DNA of 64,000 nucleotides from DATAEE01 sp963725145 (lineage in GTDB: Bacteria > Acidobacteriota > Vicinamibacteria > Vicinamibacterales > 2-12-FULL-66-21). This document shows positions 1 to 8,350 of this stretch, one piece after another. A model generated the notes under the pieces. That model did no database searches, had not been told where the DNA came from, and was given only the letters and a program-made list of their open reading frames with translations. Where the stretch lies: contig CAVRXL010000003.1 in assembly GCA_963725145.1 (NCBI GenBank), positions 124,001 to 188,000 on the forward strand, written 5' to 3'. The translations under genes and the position numbers were made by a program. Numbering within the stretch: the stretch's first letter is position 1; the number at the start of each line of letters is the position of its first letter.

Positions 1-787
1 CGACCTGGTCCAGCGCCGCTTTCAGGCCAGGAACGCCGTGAACCGACGTGACGAGGCGCGCGAGCGGCGCCAGGCGACGCTGCAGGGCGGCCGCATCATC
101 CTGACGCCCCGCCGCGAACAGGTCATAGAGGCGCACCGCTTCATCCGGCAGAACGCATGCGAGCGCCAGCACGCCGCCCCTGGCGCCCGCCGTCAAGGAG
201 GCGTGGAACACCGGCATCGAGCCGCACAGAACGGCAAACCGGTCGGGCGTCCTGGAGACGTCGTCGGCTATCCGATCGACGTCGCCGCCGGACTCTTTCA
301 CACCCACGATGTTCTCGTGACGGGCGAGCCGCTCGATCGCGGCCGGAGGTAGATCGACGCCGGTGACAGCCGGAAAGTTGTACAGCAACACTGGCACGGG
401 TGAGGCGTCAGCGACCGCCGTGTAATGCGTCACGAAGGCGTCGGCGGTCATCCGGCTCTTGAAGTAGGACGGCGTGCGGACGAGCGCCGCGTCGGCGCCC
501 GCCTGGGCGGCTCGGCGGGTTGCCGCGATCGTCGCACGCGTGGATTCGCGGCCGGTCCCGACGACGAGCGTCCGGTCCCGCGGCAATCCGGCGCGGACGA
601 TGTCGATGACCCGCGCCGACTCGTCGTCACTGAGGAGCGGCGCCTCGCCGTTCGATCCCAGCGTCACCAGCCCGGTCAGGCCGGTCCGAGAGTAGCGCTC
701 GACGTTGCGCTCGAGCGCGGACGCGTCGAGATCTCCCGCACGATCGAACGGCGTTGTGATGGGAGGGAAAACACCCGAGAGCCGCAT
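1..787 (-). CDS. DapA/HOGA-family aldolase, C-terminus cut by window edge
   Basis: Class I aldolase of the dihydrodipicolinate synthase superfamily, read from an ATG at 787; about 262 codons are present before the window ends, against about 290 usual, so roughly 30 residues are missing. The N-terminus MRLSGVFPPITTPFD is typical. A GSNGE phosphate/carboxylate loop replaces the GTTGE of true DapA. YNFPAVTGVDL carries the catalytic-relay Tyr, and VGVKESGGDVDRI carries the Schiff-base Lys. GSNGE plus SGGDVxRI resembles 4-hydroxy-2-oxoglutarate aldolase (HOGA) more than lysine-pathway DapA, so the substrate is probably a 2-oxo-hydroxy-acid. It lies 135 bp downstream of the GNAT gene on the same strand, with two palindromes between. 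The family is certain; the exact substrate is not. Confidence 0.85.
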   Translation of the reverse strand, partial: MRLSGVFPPITTPFDRAGDLDASALERNVERYSRTGLTGLVTLGSNGEAPLLSDDESARVIDIVRAGLPRDRTLVVGTGRESTRATIAATRRAAQAGADAALVRTPSYFKSRMTADAFVTHYTAVADASPVPVLLYNFPAVTGVDLPPAAIERLARHENIVGVKESGGDVDRIADDVSRTPDRFAVLCGSMPVFHASLTAGARGGVLALACVLPDEAVRLYDLFAAGRQDDAAALQRRLAPLARLVTSVHGVPGLKAALDQV

Positions 788-807
788 CAGGAGGAGCGTA
801 CTACACG

Positions 808-836
808 AAGGCCCTGGCGGAGACCGCCAGGGCCTT
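808..836. repeat. Perfect 13-bp-arm hairpin
   Basis: Arms AAGGCCCTGGCGG and CCGCCAGGGCCTT enclose an AGA loop, between the GNAT stop and the aldolase start. Neither strand has a real T-run after the stem (plus strand continues CTTTG), so it is only a weak candidate for an intrinsic terminator and may equally be a dispersed palindrome. Confidence 0.6.
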
Positions 837-872
837 CTTTGTCTGCAGGGTGCTTCCGGGCGCCTAACTCTC

Positions 873-892
873 GGTCCGGCTAAAGCCGGACC
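873..892. repeat. Dispersed palindrome (GGTCCGGC-TAAA-GCCGGACC)
   Basis: Eight-base arms around a TAAA loop, followed by CCTACGAC. The architecture (7-9 bp GC-rich arms, 2-5 nt loop) recurs at 44410, 44856, 46933, 49333, 57893, 58872 and 59626, so this looks like one member of a family of short dispersed palindromes rather than a gene-specific terminator. Confidence 0.65.
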
Positions 893-922
893 CTACGACT
901 TCGGTAGTGGGCTACGACGTCG

Positions 923-1600
923 TTAGTGGACTCTGACCTTTTCGTTCCGGTCGGCCCTGGTGGAGCGCCAATCGTCGTCGAGGATCGTCCAAAGGACCTG
1001 ATCCAGGTACTCGCCGTTCCTCAGGAAGGACTTCCGCAGCACGCCTTCCTGCGTCGCTCCAATCTTCCGGAGCGCGCCGTTGCCGCGGCCGTTCTGCACC
1101 GCGGCGCGGGCCTCGAGCCGATGCGCCTTGATCGTTTCGAACGTGAAGTCGACGATGAGAGCCGCGGCGTCGACGAACATGCCCGTCCCCCAGAACGCCG
1201 ACCCGATCGCGAAGCCCCACTCGGCGGTCGAGAAGCCGGGCTCGAGCTGCCGCACCTGGAAGATCCCGATCGCCGTGTCCATGCCGTGCGGCACGACCGC
1301 GAAGCAGGCGTATGTGCCGGCCGCGCGCTCACGGTGGGTCCATGCGATGAATCGCTCGAACCCGTCAACCGTCGTCGGCGGCGGCGAGATGAAACGCGCG
1401 ACTTCCTCGGTGGCCAGCATCGCCAGGAGGGCCGGCGCGTCGGAGAGCCGAAGCTCACGAAGCGTCACTTTCTTGCCCGTAAGCACCGGCAGCGCCTGAC
1501 GCCAGTCCGAGCTGACCGCCGTCGTCGTCGAGCTCGCGGCCGACATGACTGCCTGGACGTCCATCACCGTCTCCGCGTCACGGAAGGGCATCTTTTCCAT
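923..1600 (-). CDS. GNAT N-acetyltransferase, RimJ/RimL-like (paralogue 1)
   Basis: Acetyl-CoA-dependent N-acetyltransferase, 225 aa from ATG 1600. The start is chosen because GGGGAGG lies 7 nt upstream and because the ATG overlaps a TAA (TAATG) that would end the upstream protease in its original frame. A variable 40-residue N-terminus precedes the GNAT fold that begins KKVTLRELRLSDAPALLAML; the acetyl-CoA loop is in GFAIGSAFWGTGMFVDAA. The reading frame is open far upstream (to about 2143), but that part is the protease tail in a shifted frame. A close paralogue sits at 3748-4380, so two GNATs flank the subtilase. Both end in RVH. The substrate is unknown: ribosomal protein, antibiotic or peptide N-termini are all possible. 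Confidence 0.85.
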   Translation of the reverse strand: MEKMPFRDAETVMDVQAVMSAASSTTTAVSSDWRQALPVLTGKKVTLRELRLSDAPALLAMLATEEVARFISPPPTTVDGFERFIAWTHRERAAGTYACFAVVPHGMDTAIGIFQVRQLEPGFSTAEWGFAIGSAFWGTGMFVDAAALIVDFTFETIKAHRLEARAAVQNGRGNGALRKIGATQEGVLRKSFLRNGEYLDQVLWTILDDDWRSTRADRNEKVRVH

Positions 1601-3687
1601 TAGAGCACCTCCCCATTCGGCTGAGACTCCCCGGAACCGGGTGGCGGTGGAGACGGCGGCGGCGGCGCCCTCGTCAAACTCGGACTCGTCGATCACGGCC
1701 GGCGGCGCATCCGGGTCATCGAAGAGCTCGTGCTCTTCGCCCGAATTGCCCCACGTGACGTCCTCGTCAGCGTCGAAGGCGGTGCCCCAGACGACATTCT
1801 CGAGCGCGGAGCTCGCCGTGCCCCACACGATGTTCTCGCTGTTGCCGCTCGTGCCCCACACGATGTTCTCGCCGGCATCCGCGGTGCCCCACACGATGTT
1901 CTCGAGTGCGTCCGCGGTGCCCCAGACGACGTTCGTCGCCGACCACGTTTCTCGCGGAGCCCCAGACGACGTTCGTGCAGTCATTGCCGTCGCAGTCGGT
2001 GCCCCACACGATGTTCTCGCCGCCGCGGAGCGTGCCCCAGACGATGTTCTCGCCGTCGGCGGCCGTGCCCCACACGATGTTCTCGCGCGGCACTCAGCGT
2101 GCCCCAGACGACGTTCTGACCGGAGACCGCGCCCGTGCCCCACACCACGTTGGTCGCCCAGGCGTTGGCGTTCGGCTTCAACTGGCCGCCAGTCACGCGG
2201 CGGTTGCCCCAGATGATGTGCTTGCTCCAGGTGTGGTAGGTCGGGTCGCCGACCGCGGGGTTCGCGAAGTACCGGGCCAGCCTGACGGCCCCGTAGGCGT
2301 TCACGACGCCCGCGCCCTGCGTCAGATAGTTCACGCCCGACAGCGGGTTCGACGTGTACTGCAGAATCGCCTTGACCGCGTTCGGCGTCAGCGACGGATT
2401 GGCCTGGAGCATCAGCGCGACGGTGCCCGCCACGACGGGCGACGCCATGCTCGTGCCCGTCAGCGCCAGATACGGCTTGTAGCCCGGCGCGCGGGAGCCG
2501 TTGACGAGATAGGGAGCCTTGGTCAGATAGAACGTGCTCGCGGGGTCAGCTAACGAGACGGTGCCCGTCCCGGGGGCGACGATGTCCGGCTTCGCAAGGA
2601 AGTCGTGCGCCGTCGGACCGCGCGAGCTGTAATTGCCGATCTTGTCGTCGAAACGGTCGGTCGTGCCCTGGTGGCTGGACGCGCCAACCGTCAGGACCCA
2701 CGGCGCGTTGCCCGGCGCCGTGATCGCGCCGTACTGCGTGTGGCCGTTTGCGTTCCTGCCCAGGTTGCCGGCCGCAACCACGACCACGATGCCCGCCTCG
2801 ACCGCTCGCTTGCAGGCCAGCGTGAGCGGGTCGTTGTTGTAGGACGTCGTGACCGCCGCACCGACCGACAGATTGGCGACGCGAATGTTGAACACGGCCT
2901 TGTTCGCGATGATGTAGTCGAGCGCGGCGATGACGTCGCTGATGTAGCCGCCGCCGTTCTCGTCGAGCACCTTCAGGCCGACGAGTTTCGCCCGAGGCGC
3001 TATCCCTGCGTGCGCCCCGTACGAGTCATAGCCGTTGCCGGCGATGACTCCAGCGACGTGCGTGCCGTGGCCGTTGTCGTCGTAGGGGAGCGGATAGTTG
3101 TTGACGAAGTCTACGAAGTGCACCACGCGCTGGCCGACGCCGTTGGTCGTCAGGTCGTCGTGCCACGAGGTGATGCCGGAGTCGATGACCGCGACGCCGA
3201 CGCCCGCGCCGTCGTAGCCATAGTCGGACCGTATCGAGCGAGCGCCGATGGTTACGGCGGTCCGATTGAGGTGGCCCCGCGTCGGGCGGTCGACGTGCAC
3301 GCTCTTGACGAGCGGATGGCTCGCGAGCTTTTCGAGCTCCTTCTCCGAGACGTACGCCACGCGGCCGTTGAAGGCGCGCAGCCGGCGTCCCAGGCGGCCC
3401 TTCGCCTGTCTGACCGCGTCCTCGCCGTCGTCCATCCCGCGGAGACCGCGGACTTCGGACGGATTGGCGAGCTCGATGATGACGCGGATGTCGCGGTGCC
3501 GCCCCTCTTTGGCTCGGCTTGCCAGCACGCGATCCAGCTTACGGAATCCCGCGCTGCCCGAACCCGAGCTTGCACCGCCATTGCCCCCGCGACTGGACCG
3601 GCCGTCTGCCTGAACGGGCCCCGCGAGCCCGATCATGCAGGCCAGCATCAGCGCCAGCCGTCCGAGGTTACCAAGTTGCGAAGTCAC
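1600..3687 (-). CDS. Secreted S8 subtilisin-like protease with VVWGT repeat tail, reading frame disrupted
   Basis: Exported serine endopeptidase. The start is GTG 3687 with GGAG 5 nt upstream. A signal peptide (about residues 1-28, ending VQADG) is followed by a Gly/Ser stretch, an I9-like prodomain (about 65-135) and the catalytic domain with Asp169 (VAVIDSG), His207 (NGHGTHVAG) and Ser413 (GTSMASPVV). From about residue 490 the tail repeats xxxxNIVWGT about 13 times. In the assembled sequence frame 1 runs only to 1981, with a nonsense tail after about 2090. The WGT motifs continue in a second frame (about 2090-1957) and a third (about 1957-1650). The original frame then reads PPPGSGESQPNGEVL and stops at 1602-1600. 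An intact protein would be about 695 aa. Whether the shifts are real or assembly errors cannot be told here. Confidence 0.85.
1755..2222 (-). repeat. Tandem coding repeat, 33-bp unit, VVWGT/IVWGT motif
   Basis: About 13 imperfect units, mostly 33 bp (NIVWGT plus five variable residues, usually ending in Glu), forming the tail of the S8 protease. The GTG-TGG-GGC-AC core is strongly conserved at DNA level while the linkers vary. This suggests selection on the W-G-T motif, or recent duplication. Confidence 0.85.
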
Positions 3688-3747
3688 ATTAGCTCCGGTC
3701 TGTTGAACTACGTTGCCGACGGCATCACCCAAGAGGCCGCCTTCCAT

Positions 3748-4380
3748 TTAATGAACCCGCGCGGCCCCCCAAACGGCCTTTGCGAGCCAGTCTTCTCGAA
3801 GAATCGACCAGAGCGCCTGGTCGAGGTATCCCCCATCTCTCAGGAACGACTTGCGCAGAGTGCCCTCGCGCACCGCGCCGATCTTCGCGAGCGCGCCGTT
3901 CCCGCGGCCGTTCTTGATGGCCGCCCGAGCTTCCATCCGATGCACGCCGATCGTCTCGAACGCGAACCGAAGCGTCAGCTCCGCCGCATCCATGAAGGCC
4001 CCCGTTCCCCAGAAAGCCGAGCCAAGGGCAAATCCCCACTCTGCCGTTGTAAACGTCGGATCGAGTTGCCGAATCTGAAAGATCCCGACCGCGGTGTCGG
4101 TTCCCGCGGGCACAACCGCGAAGCAGACGTACTCGCCGGCGGCGCGCCGCGAATGCGTCCAGGTGATGAAGCGCTCGAACCCTTCGACAGTCGTCGGCGG
4201 CGGCGAAATGAAACGTGCGACCTCGTCGGTCGTCAGCATGGCCAGCAGCGTGGGCGCGTCGGACACCCGCAATTCGCGGAGGGTGACCTGTTTGCCCGCG
4301 AGCAGCGGGAGTGCCCGCTGCCAGTCGCTGGTCTCTACGCCGGTGCTTCGTTGCTGTTCTAGCGCAGTCACCGTTTCCAT
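3748..4380 (-). CDS. GNAT N-acetyltransferase, RimJ/RimL-like (paralogue 2)
   Basis: 210 aa from ATG 4380, just after AGGGGG. It is plainly paralogous to the GNAT at 923-1600: both have SDWRQALP near the start, then (K)VTLRELR(L/V)SDAP, ISPPPTTV(D/E)GFERFI, AEWGFA(I/L)GSAFWGTG, the NGRGNGAL acetyl-CoA motif and a terminal RVH. Here the sequence around the cofactor loop is AEWGFALGSAFWGTGAFMDAA. It is the first gene of the apparent GNAT-protease-GNAT transcription unit and ends 60 bp before the protease GTG. The frame extends upstream to 4434, but that part has no ribosome site and no similarity to the paralogue. The substrate is unknown; the conserved flanking of the protease suggests a role linked to it, which is inference. 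Confidence 0.85.
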   Translation of the reverse strand: METVTALEQQRSTGVETSDWQRALPLLAGKQVTLRELRVSDAPTLLAMLTTDEVARFISPPPTTVEGFERFITWTHSRRAAGEYVCFAVVPAGTDTAVGIFQIRQLDPTFTTAEWGFALGSAFWGTGAFMDAAELTLRFAFETIGVHRMEARAAIKNGRGNGALAKIGAVREGTLRKSFLRDGGYLDQALWSILREDWLAKAVWGAARVH

Positions 4381-4703
4381 CCCCCTAGCAAGTAGGTCGC
4401 AGGAGTGCACCATGAGCCATCCCAGGCTGAGCAATAGCCCGGCCAGCGGTCGCGCACACGCGTCGGCAGCGTGTAACTGACTCTTTTTCAGTTATTTGTG
4501 GGTTGAGAACGATGCCGTCGGCGGGCCCATGGCCACGTTCCGCACACTTTTAGTGCTCTTTGATGGAACAGTCAAGACCGTAATCCGTGTGTTTATGCGA
4601 GATAAACCTTTTTGTTTTTAGTGTTTACGAGCATTGGTCCACATTGGAACATCAGTCTCTGAGTTGAACACAAGGGCTTGTCGAATAAAGGCCATGAAAT
4701 CAG
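4381..4703. other. AT-richer intergenic region between GNAT 2 and permease genes
   Basis: About 320 bp without a convincing gene. From about 4480 to 4735 the base composition is close to 45-50% GC, far below the surrounding 65-70%, with runs such as CTTTTTGTTTTTAG near 4608. It probably contains the promoter of the GNAT-protease unit (transcribed leftwards) and the 3' end of the transporter transcript. I see no clear -35/-10 pair or good terminator stem. The last codons of the neighbouring permease are also AT-rich, so the foreign-looking tract reaches into that gene. Confidence 0.5.
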
Positions 4704-5696
4704 CTACTTAACGCTTCGTAACGTATCTGTTAGCGGCTCGCCGCTTCGTCCGGCGCCGAGAATCAGGTGCAGGCCCAGAACAAACAGGACGATGGCGACG
4801 GCAGGCGACAGGATCCAGGGGTAATCGGATAGAGCCCTGACGTTGCGGCCGGCCTCCAGCAGCATCGTTCCCCAGCTCGCCGTCGGATCGGGAAACCCGA
4901 GACCGACGAACGACAGCGTCGCCTCCGAGAGGACGAACGCCGGCAGAAGCAGCGTTGCCTGAGTGACGAGCGCGTGCGCGGAAGCGGGGACCAGGTGTCG
5001 CATGACAATCCGGGCGGGTCCGGCGCCTACCGATCGCGCGGCCTCCACATACTCCCGATGCGACTCAGTGGCGACGATCGCCCGAACCGGCCGCGCGACG
5101 TGGGGCCACCCGACGACAGCGAGGATCACCGCCATCAACCAGAAGACCTGGTGAAAGCCGAGCGTCAGGGGCATCACGGCTCTCAACGCAAGGACGATGT
5201 AGATGGCCGGGAGCAGGATCAGCAGATCCGCGACACGCATGATCAGGTCATCCAGCCAGCCACCCGCGTAACCCGCGGCTGCGCCTGCCGCCGCGCCGAC
5301 GATGAGCGCGCAGAGGCTGGCGACGATCGCGACGCCGAGCGAGGCGCGGGCGCCGTACAGCAGCCGGGCGAACACATCGCGGTTGATGGCATCGCTTCCG
5401 AGGAGGAGCAGCGGCGTCGACGGATCCGCGCTCGATACGAGCCGGCCGTTCGAGAACCACACCAGCGAGACGGGCCGGGAGCGGTCCATCTCGTAGCGCC
5501 GCTCGATCAGGCTCGCGACCCGGAGAGGATAGACGAAGGGCGCCCGCCACCGTCCGTCCGCGTCGATGAGGCGCGGACGCATCGGAGGGACGTACGGATA
5601 CTCGAACTGCGCGCCCGGGTGGTTCGGGGACAGAAAAGGTGCGAGCGCGCCGGCCGCGACCCAGAGGAGGACGAGCGCGGCGCCCAGGCGCGTCAT
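4704..5696 (-). CDS. Peptide ABC transporter permease, DppC/OppC type
   Basis: Inner-membrane permease subunit of a peptide/nickel-class ABC importer, 330 aa. An N-terminal membrane segment (about 5-22) is followed by a 90-residue extracytoplasmic stretch typical of the OppC_N arrangement, then the BPD_transp_1 core with the EAA loop YVEAARSVGAGPARIVMRHLVP and the segment LSEATLSFVGLGFPDPTASWGTMLLE. ATG 5696 overlaps the end of the DppB-type gene by 4 nt (ATGA), giving translational coupling. No ATPase gene follows or precedes, so the ATP-hydrolysing subunits must come from elsewhere. The last nine codons are unusually AT-rich. Confidence 0.92.
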   Translation of the reverse strand: MTRLGAALVLLWVAAGALAPFLSPNHPGAQFEYPYVPPMRPRLIDADGRWRAPFVYPLRVASLIERRYEMDRSRPVSLVWFSNGRLVSSADPSTPLLLLGSDAINRDVFARLLYGARASLGVAIVASLCALIVGAAAGAAAGYAGGWLDDLIMRVADLLILLPAIYIVLALRAVMPLTLGFHQVFWLMAVILAVVGWPHVARPVRAIVATESHREYVEAARSVGAGPARIVMRHLVPASAHALVTQATLLLPAFVLSEATLSFVGLGFPDPTASWGTMLLEAGRNVRALSDYPWILSPAVAIVLFVLGLHLILGAGRSGEPLTDTLRSVK

Positions 5697-6616
5697 GCGG
5701 ACTCTCCAAGGCGGGGGTCGACCCAGGCGAGCGCGACGTCAGAGGCGAGGGTAGCGACGGCCAGAAAGCAGGAGCCGGCCACCGCGCAGCCGGCGACCAG
5801 GTGCACGTCGCGCGCGAAGAGCGCGTCGAGCATGAGTCGTCCGAGCCCGGGCCAGTTCGTGACGACCTCGACCGCGAACGACCCGCTGAAGAGCGTCCCG
5901 ACGACGGCGCCGTAGACGCCGAGCACGGGCGCGAGCGAGGCGCGGAAGGAGTGCCGCCAGAGCAGCAGCGGCCGTGGAAGCCCGCGCGCGAGCGCAGCCA
6001 GGATGAAGGGCTGGCGCAGCGTCTCGGAGGTCGCGCCTGCCTGCAGCCGCTCCAGCGTGGCGCCCACGGGGAACGCGAGCGCGATGACCGGGATGACGAG
6101 GTGCCACGCGGTCCCCATGCCGCCGACGGGAAGCCACCCGGTCCGCGAGGCGACCAGGACCATCACGAGGGCGGTCAGGATCGGCGGCGTCGACAACGCC
6201 ACGACGGACGCACCCCGGATCAAGGCCGGGAGCAACCCGCGTCGTCGGCCCGCCGTGAGCACGCCGAGAGGCACGCCGACCAGCGTCGCGAGGGCCAGCG
6301 CCGTGGCCGCGAGCAACGCGGTGTTTGCGGCTCGATCGAGGACCAGCTCGCGCACGGGACGTCCGTAGACGAACGACGTGCCCAGGTCGAACCGCGCCAG
6401 CCGGCCCAGCCAGTGCAGATAAAAGACAGGCAGCGGACGATCGAGCTCGAACTCCGCGCGAATGCGGGCGCGTACCTCCGGCGGCGTCGTGAGATCCTCG
6501 TCGATCCCGCCCGGCGCCAGGCGCGCGAGCAGGACAGCCGCCGACGAAACGAACAGGACGAGAAGAATGGCGAAGAGCAGTCGGCGGGCGATCGAGCGGA
6601 TCCACGTCCTGCCCAC
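5693..6616 (-). CDS. Peptide ABC transporter permease, DppB/OppB type
   Basis: Second inner-membrane permease, 307 aa, from GTG 6616. An N-terminal membrane helix (about 13-32) is followed by LAPGG, the periplasmic segment FELDRPLPVFYLHWLGRL and LGTSFVYGRPV, then five to six membrane helices and a family-typical end (VEVVTNWPGLGRLMLDALFARD, then DPRLG). In the BPD_transp_1 core the expected EAA loop is visible as FILAALARGLPRPLLLWRHSFR. It pairs with the DppC-type gene, whose start overlaps its stop, and lies 6 bp after the binding-protein gene. Confidence 0.92.
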   Translation of the reverse strand: MGRTWIRSIARRLLFAILLVLFVSSAAVLLARLAPGGIDEDLTTPPEVRARIRAEFELDRPLPVFYLHWLGRLARFDLGTSFVYGRPVRELVLDRAANTALLAATALALATLVGVPLGVLTAGRRRGLLPALIRGASVVALSTPPILTALVMVLVASRTGWLPVGGMGTAWHLVIPVIALAFPVGATLERLQAGATSETLRQPFILAALARGLPRPLLLWRHSFRASLAPVLGVYGAVVGTLFSGSFAVEVVTNWPGLGRLMLDALFARDVHLVAGCAVAGSCFLAVATLASDVALAWVDPRLGESA

Positions 6617-6622
6617 GTGTGC

Positions 6623-8350
6623 CTAGCTGCCTCCTGGACGGACGGCCAGCACATCCGCGTTCCAGAAGACCGTCGGCCGAATCGGAGCCGGTGTCGCGTT
6701 CAGCACCCGATGGCCCAGCGCGACGGTCACCTGCGGCGCGGCGACGTAGATGACCGGGATGTTCTCCGCGAAGATGCGCTGCACGTCGGTAAAAATGCGT
6801 TTGCGCTCGGCGAGGTCGGATGCCGAGACCTGCTCGAGCATCAGCTCGTCGATCCGGCGCTCCCAGTCGGTGGCCGGCTTCGGTTGTCCCATGTGCCAGA
6901 CATGAAAGCCGCCGCCGCTGGTCCAGAAATCAAGGTTGCTCGCCGGGTCCCTGCTCGTGGACTCCGCGCCGAAATAGACCGCGTCGTAGTCCTTCGAGAT
7001 GATGCGTTGGATCAGCGCGCCCCGCTCCAGCGCGACGACGTCCATCGCGACGCCGACTTTCCGGAACTGCTCCTGCATCACGGAGACGGTGCGTTCGCGA
7101 ATCGTATTGCCACGATTGGTGACGACCGAGAAGCGGACCGGGCGGCCGGCCTCGTCTTCGAGCAGGCCGTCGCCATTCGAGTCCGTGAGGCCCAGGGCGT
7201 CGAACCGCCCGCGGGCGGCTGACAGATCGTACCCATATCTCGGCAGATCGGCGACGTGCCACGTCTGGTTCCCGGGCGTCACGGGACCGAACGCCGGGAC
7301 GGCGGCGCCGAGGTAGACGGTCTTGATGATCGCATCCCGGTCGATGGCGTGCGAGAGCCCCCGCCGAAAGTCGGTCGCCTGCAGCCAGCCGCGGCGCGGA
7401 TCCGCTGCTTTCGACTGTGGATCGAGGTTGAACCAGAACATCGGCGGATCGAGGCTGACCCCCGCATCGACCAGACGCACGCGTCCCTGACCCTCCAGGC
7501 TTCGCAGCGAGGCGTAGTCTTCCGGGCGCACGTCGCTGAACATCAGGTCGACCATGCCGCTCTCGAGCTGCAGGATCTCGACGTTCTGGTCCGCGACGAT
7601 CTGAAACTCGAGTCGATCGAGGTACGGAAGCGGGCGTCCCCGTTCGTCCTTTCGCCAGTACCGCGGATTCCGCGCGAGCGTCAGCGTTCGCCCCGGCAGG
7701 TAGGACTCGACCACGAACGGGCCGAGTCCCGGCATGTCGGACGGCGGCGTCGCGAGGCCCCAGGCGACCTTGAACGTGCCGTTCCTCAGCGCCGGTTCGA
7801 GCTTGTGCCGGGCCAGGATCGGCAGGTTGTCCAGGACACGGATGCCCGGACCGAACGGAGACGGGAAGCGGACGCGGACGGTCGCCGCGTCGGGAGCGGT
7901 CGCCTCGATCCGCTTGCCGCCAATCGTCAGCGCCGTGCCGATGGCGCTGTTCGCATCCTTCGAGTAGACGGCCTCGAACGCGAACAGCACGTCGGCGGAC
8001 GTGAACGGCGTGCCGTCCGAGTACGTGACGCCGGAGCGGAGAAAGAGCGTGTGCGTCAGGCCGTCGGGTTCGGTGGTCCAGCGTTCGGCCAGCCGCGGTT
8101 CGAGCGCGTCGGTCGCGCGATTGACGCGCACGAGCCGCTCATGGAGCACCTGCGCGAGGAGCTCCTTCGAGTTGTCCGACGGACCCAGGTAGCGGTTGAA
8201 CCCGGTGGGCTCGTCGCGGAGGATTGCGCGCAATGTCCCGCCGCGCGTCTCCGTCTGGGGCGCGGGATCCACGCGCAGCGCGAAATAGATCGCCCCGGCG
8301 AGTGCAACGGCGAGCAACGCCGTTAATCCCAGTTTTCTGTTCCTGGTCAC
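6623..8350 (-). CDS. Peptide ABC transporter substrate-binding protein (SBP family 5)
   Basis: Exported or membrane-anchored solute-binding protein, 575 aa, from GTG 8350. An uncleaved-looking N-terminal helix (LGLTALLAVALAGAIYFAL) precedes the SBP_bac_5 domain: GGTLRAIL near the start, LEPRLAERWTTEPDGLTHTLFLRSGVTYSDGTPFTSADV, then GLGPFVVESYLPGRTLTLARNPRYW and RRGLSHAIDRDAI. There is no lipobox Cys, so it may be anchored by the N-terminal helix. It is the first gene of a three-gene unit with the two permeases and is divergent from the S8 protease at 8662. Uptake of peptides released by the neighbouring secreted proteases is an attractive but unproven role. Confidence 0.92.
   Translation of the reverse strand: MTRNRKLGLTALLAVALAGAIYFALRVDPAPQTETRGGTLRAILRDEPTGFNRYLGPSDNSKELLAQVLHERLVRVNRATDALEPRLAERWTTEPDGLTHTLFLRSGVTYSDGTPFTSADVLFAFEAVYSKDANSAIGTALTIGGKRIEATAPDAATVRVRFPSPFGPGIRVLDNLPILARHKLEPALRNGTFKVAWGLATPPSDMPGLGPFVVESYLPGRTLTLARNPRYWRKDERGRPLPYLDRLEFQIVADQNVEILQLESGMVDLMFSDVRPEDYASLRSLEGQGRVRLVDAGVSLDPPMFWFNLDPQSKAADPRRGWLQATDFRRGLSHAIDRDAIIKTVYLGAAVPAFGPVTPGNQTWHVADLPRYGYDLSAARGRFDALGLTDSNGDGLLEDEAGRPVRFSVVTNRGNTIRERTVSVMQEQFRKVGVAMDVVALERGALIQRIISKDYDAVYFGAESTSRDPASNLDFWTSGGGFHVWHMGQPKPATDWERRIDELMLEQVSASDLAERKRIFTDVQRIFAENIPVIYVAAPQVTVALGHRVLNATPAPIRPTVFWNADVLAVRPGGS

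Noticed and set aside
808..836. Strong intrinsic terminator
   Set aside because: The stem is perfect but no uridine tract follows on either strand.
923..2143. A 406-aa fusion protein of WGT repeats and GNAT
   Set aside because: The open frame results from the shifted tail of the protease running into the GNAT gene; the GNAT has its own Shine-Dalgarno and ATG at 1600, as in its paralogue.
923..4380. WGT motif shared between GNATs (FWGTG) and protease tails
   Set aside because: FWGTG is part of the normal acetyl-CoA loop region of many GNATs and occurs once, so the similarity is probably coincidental.
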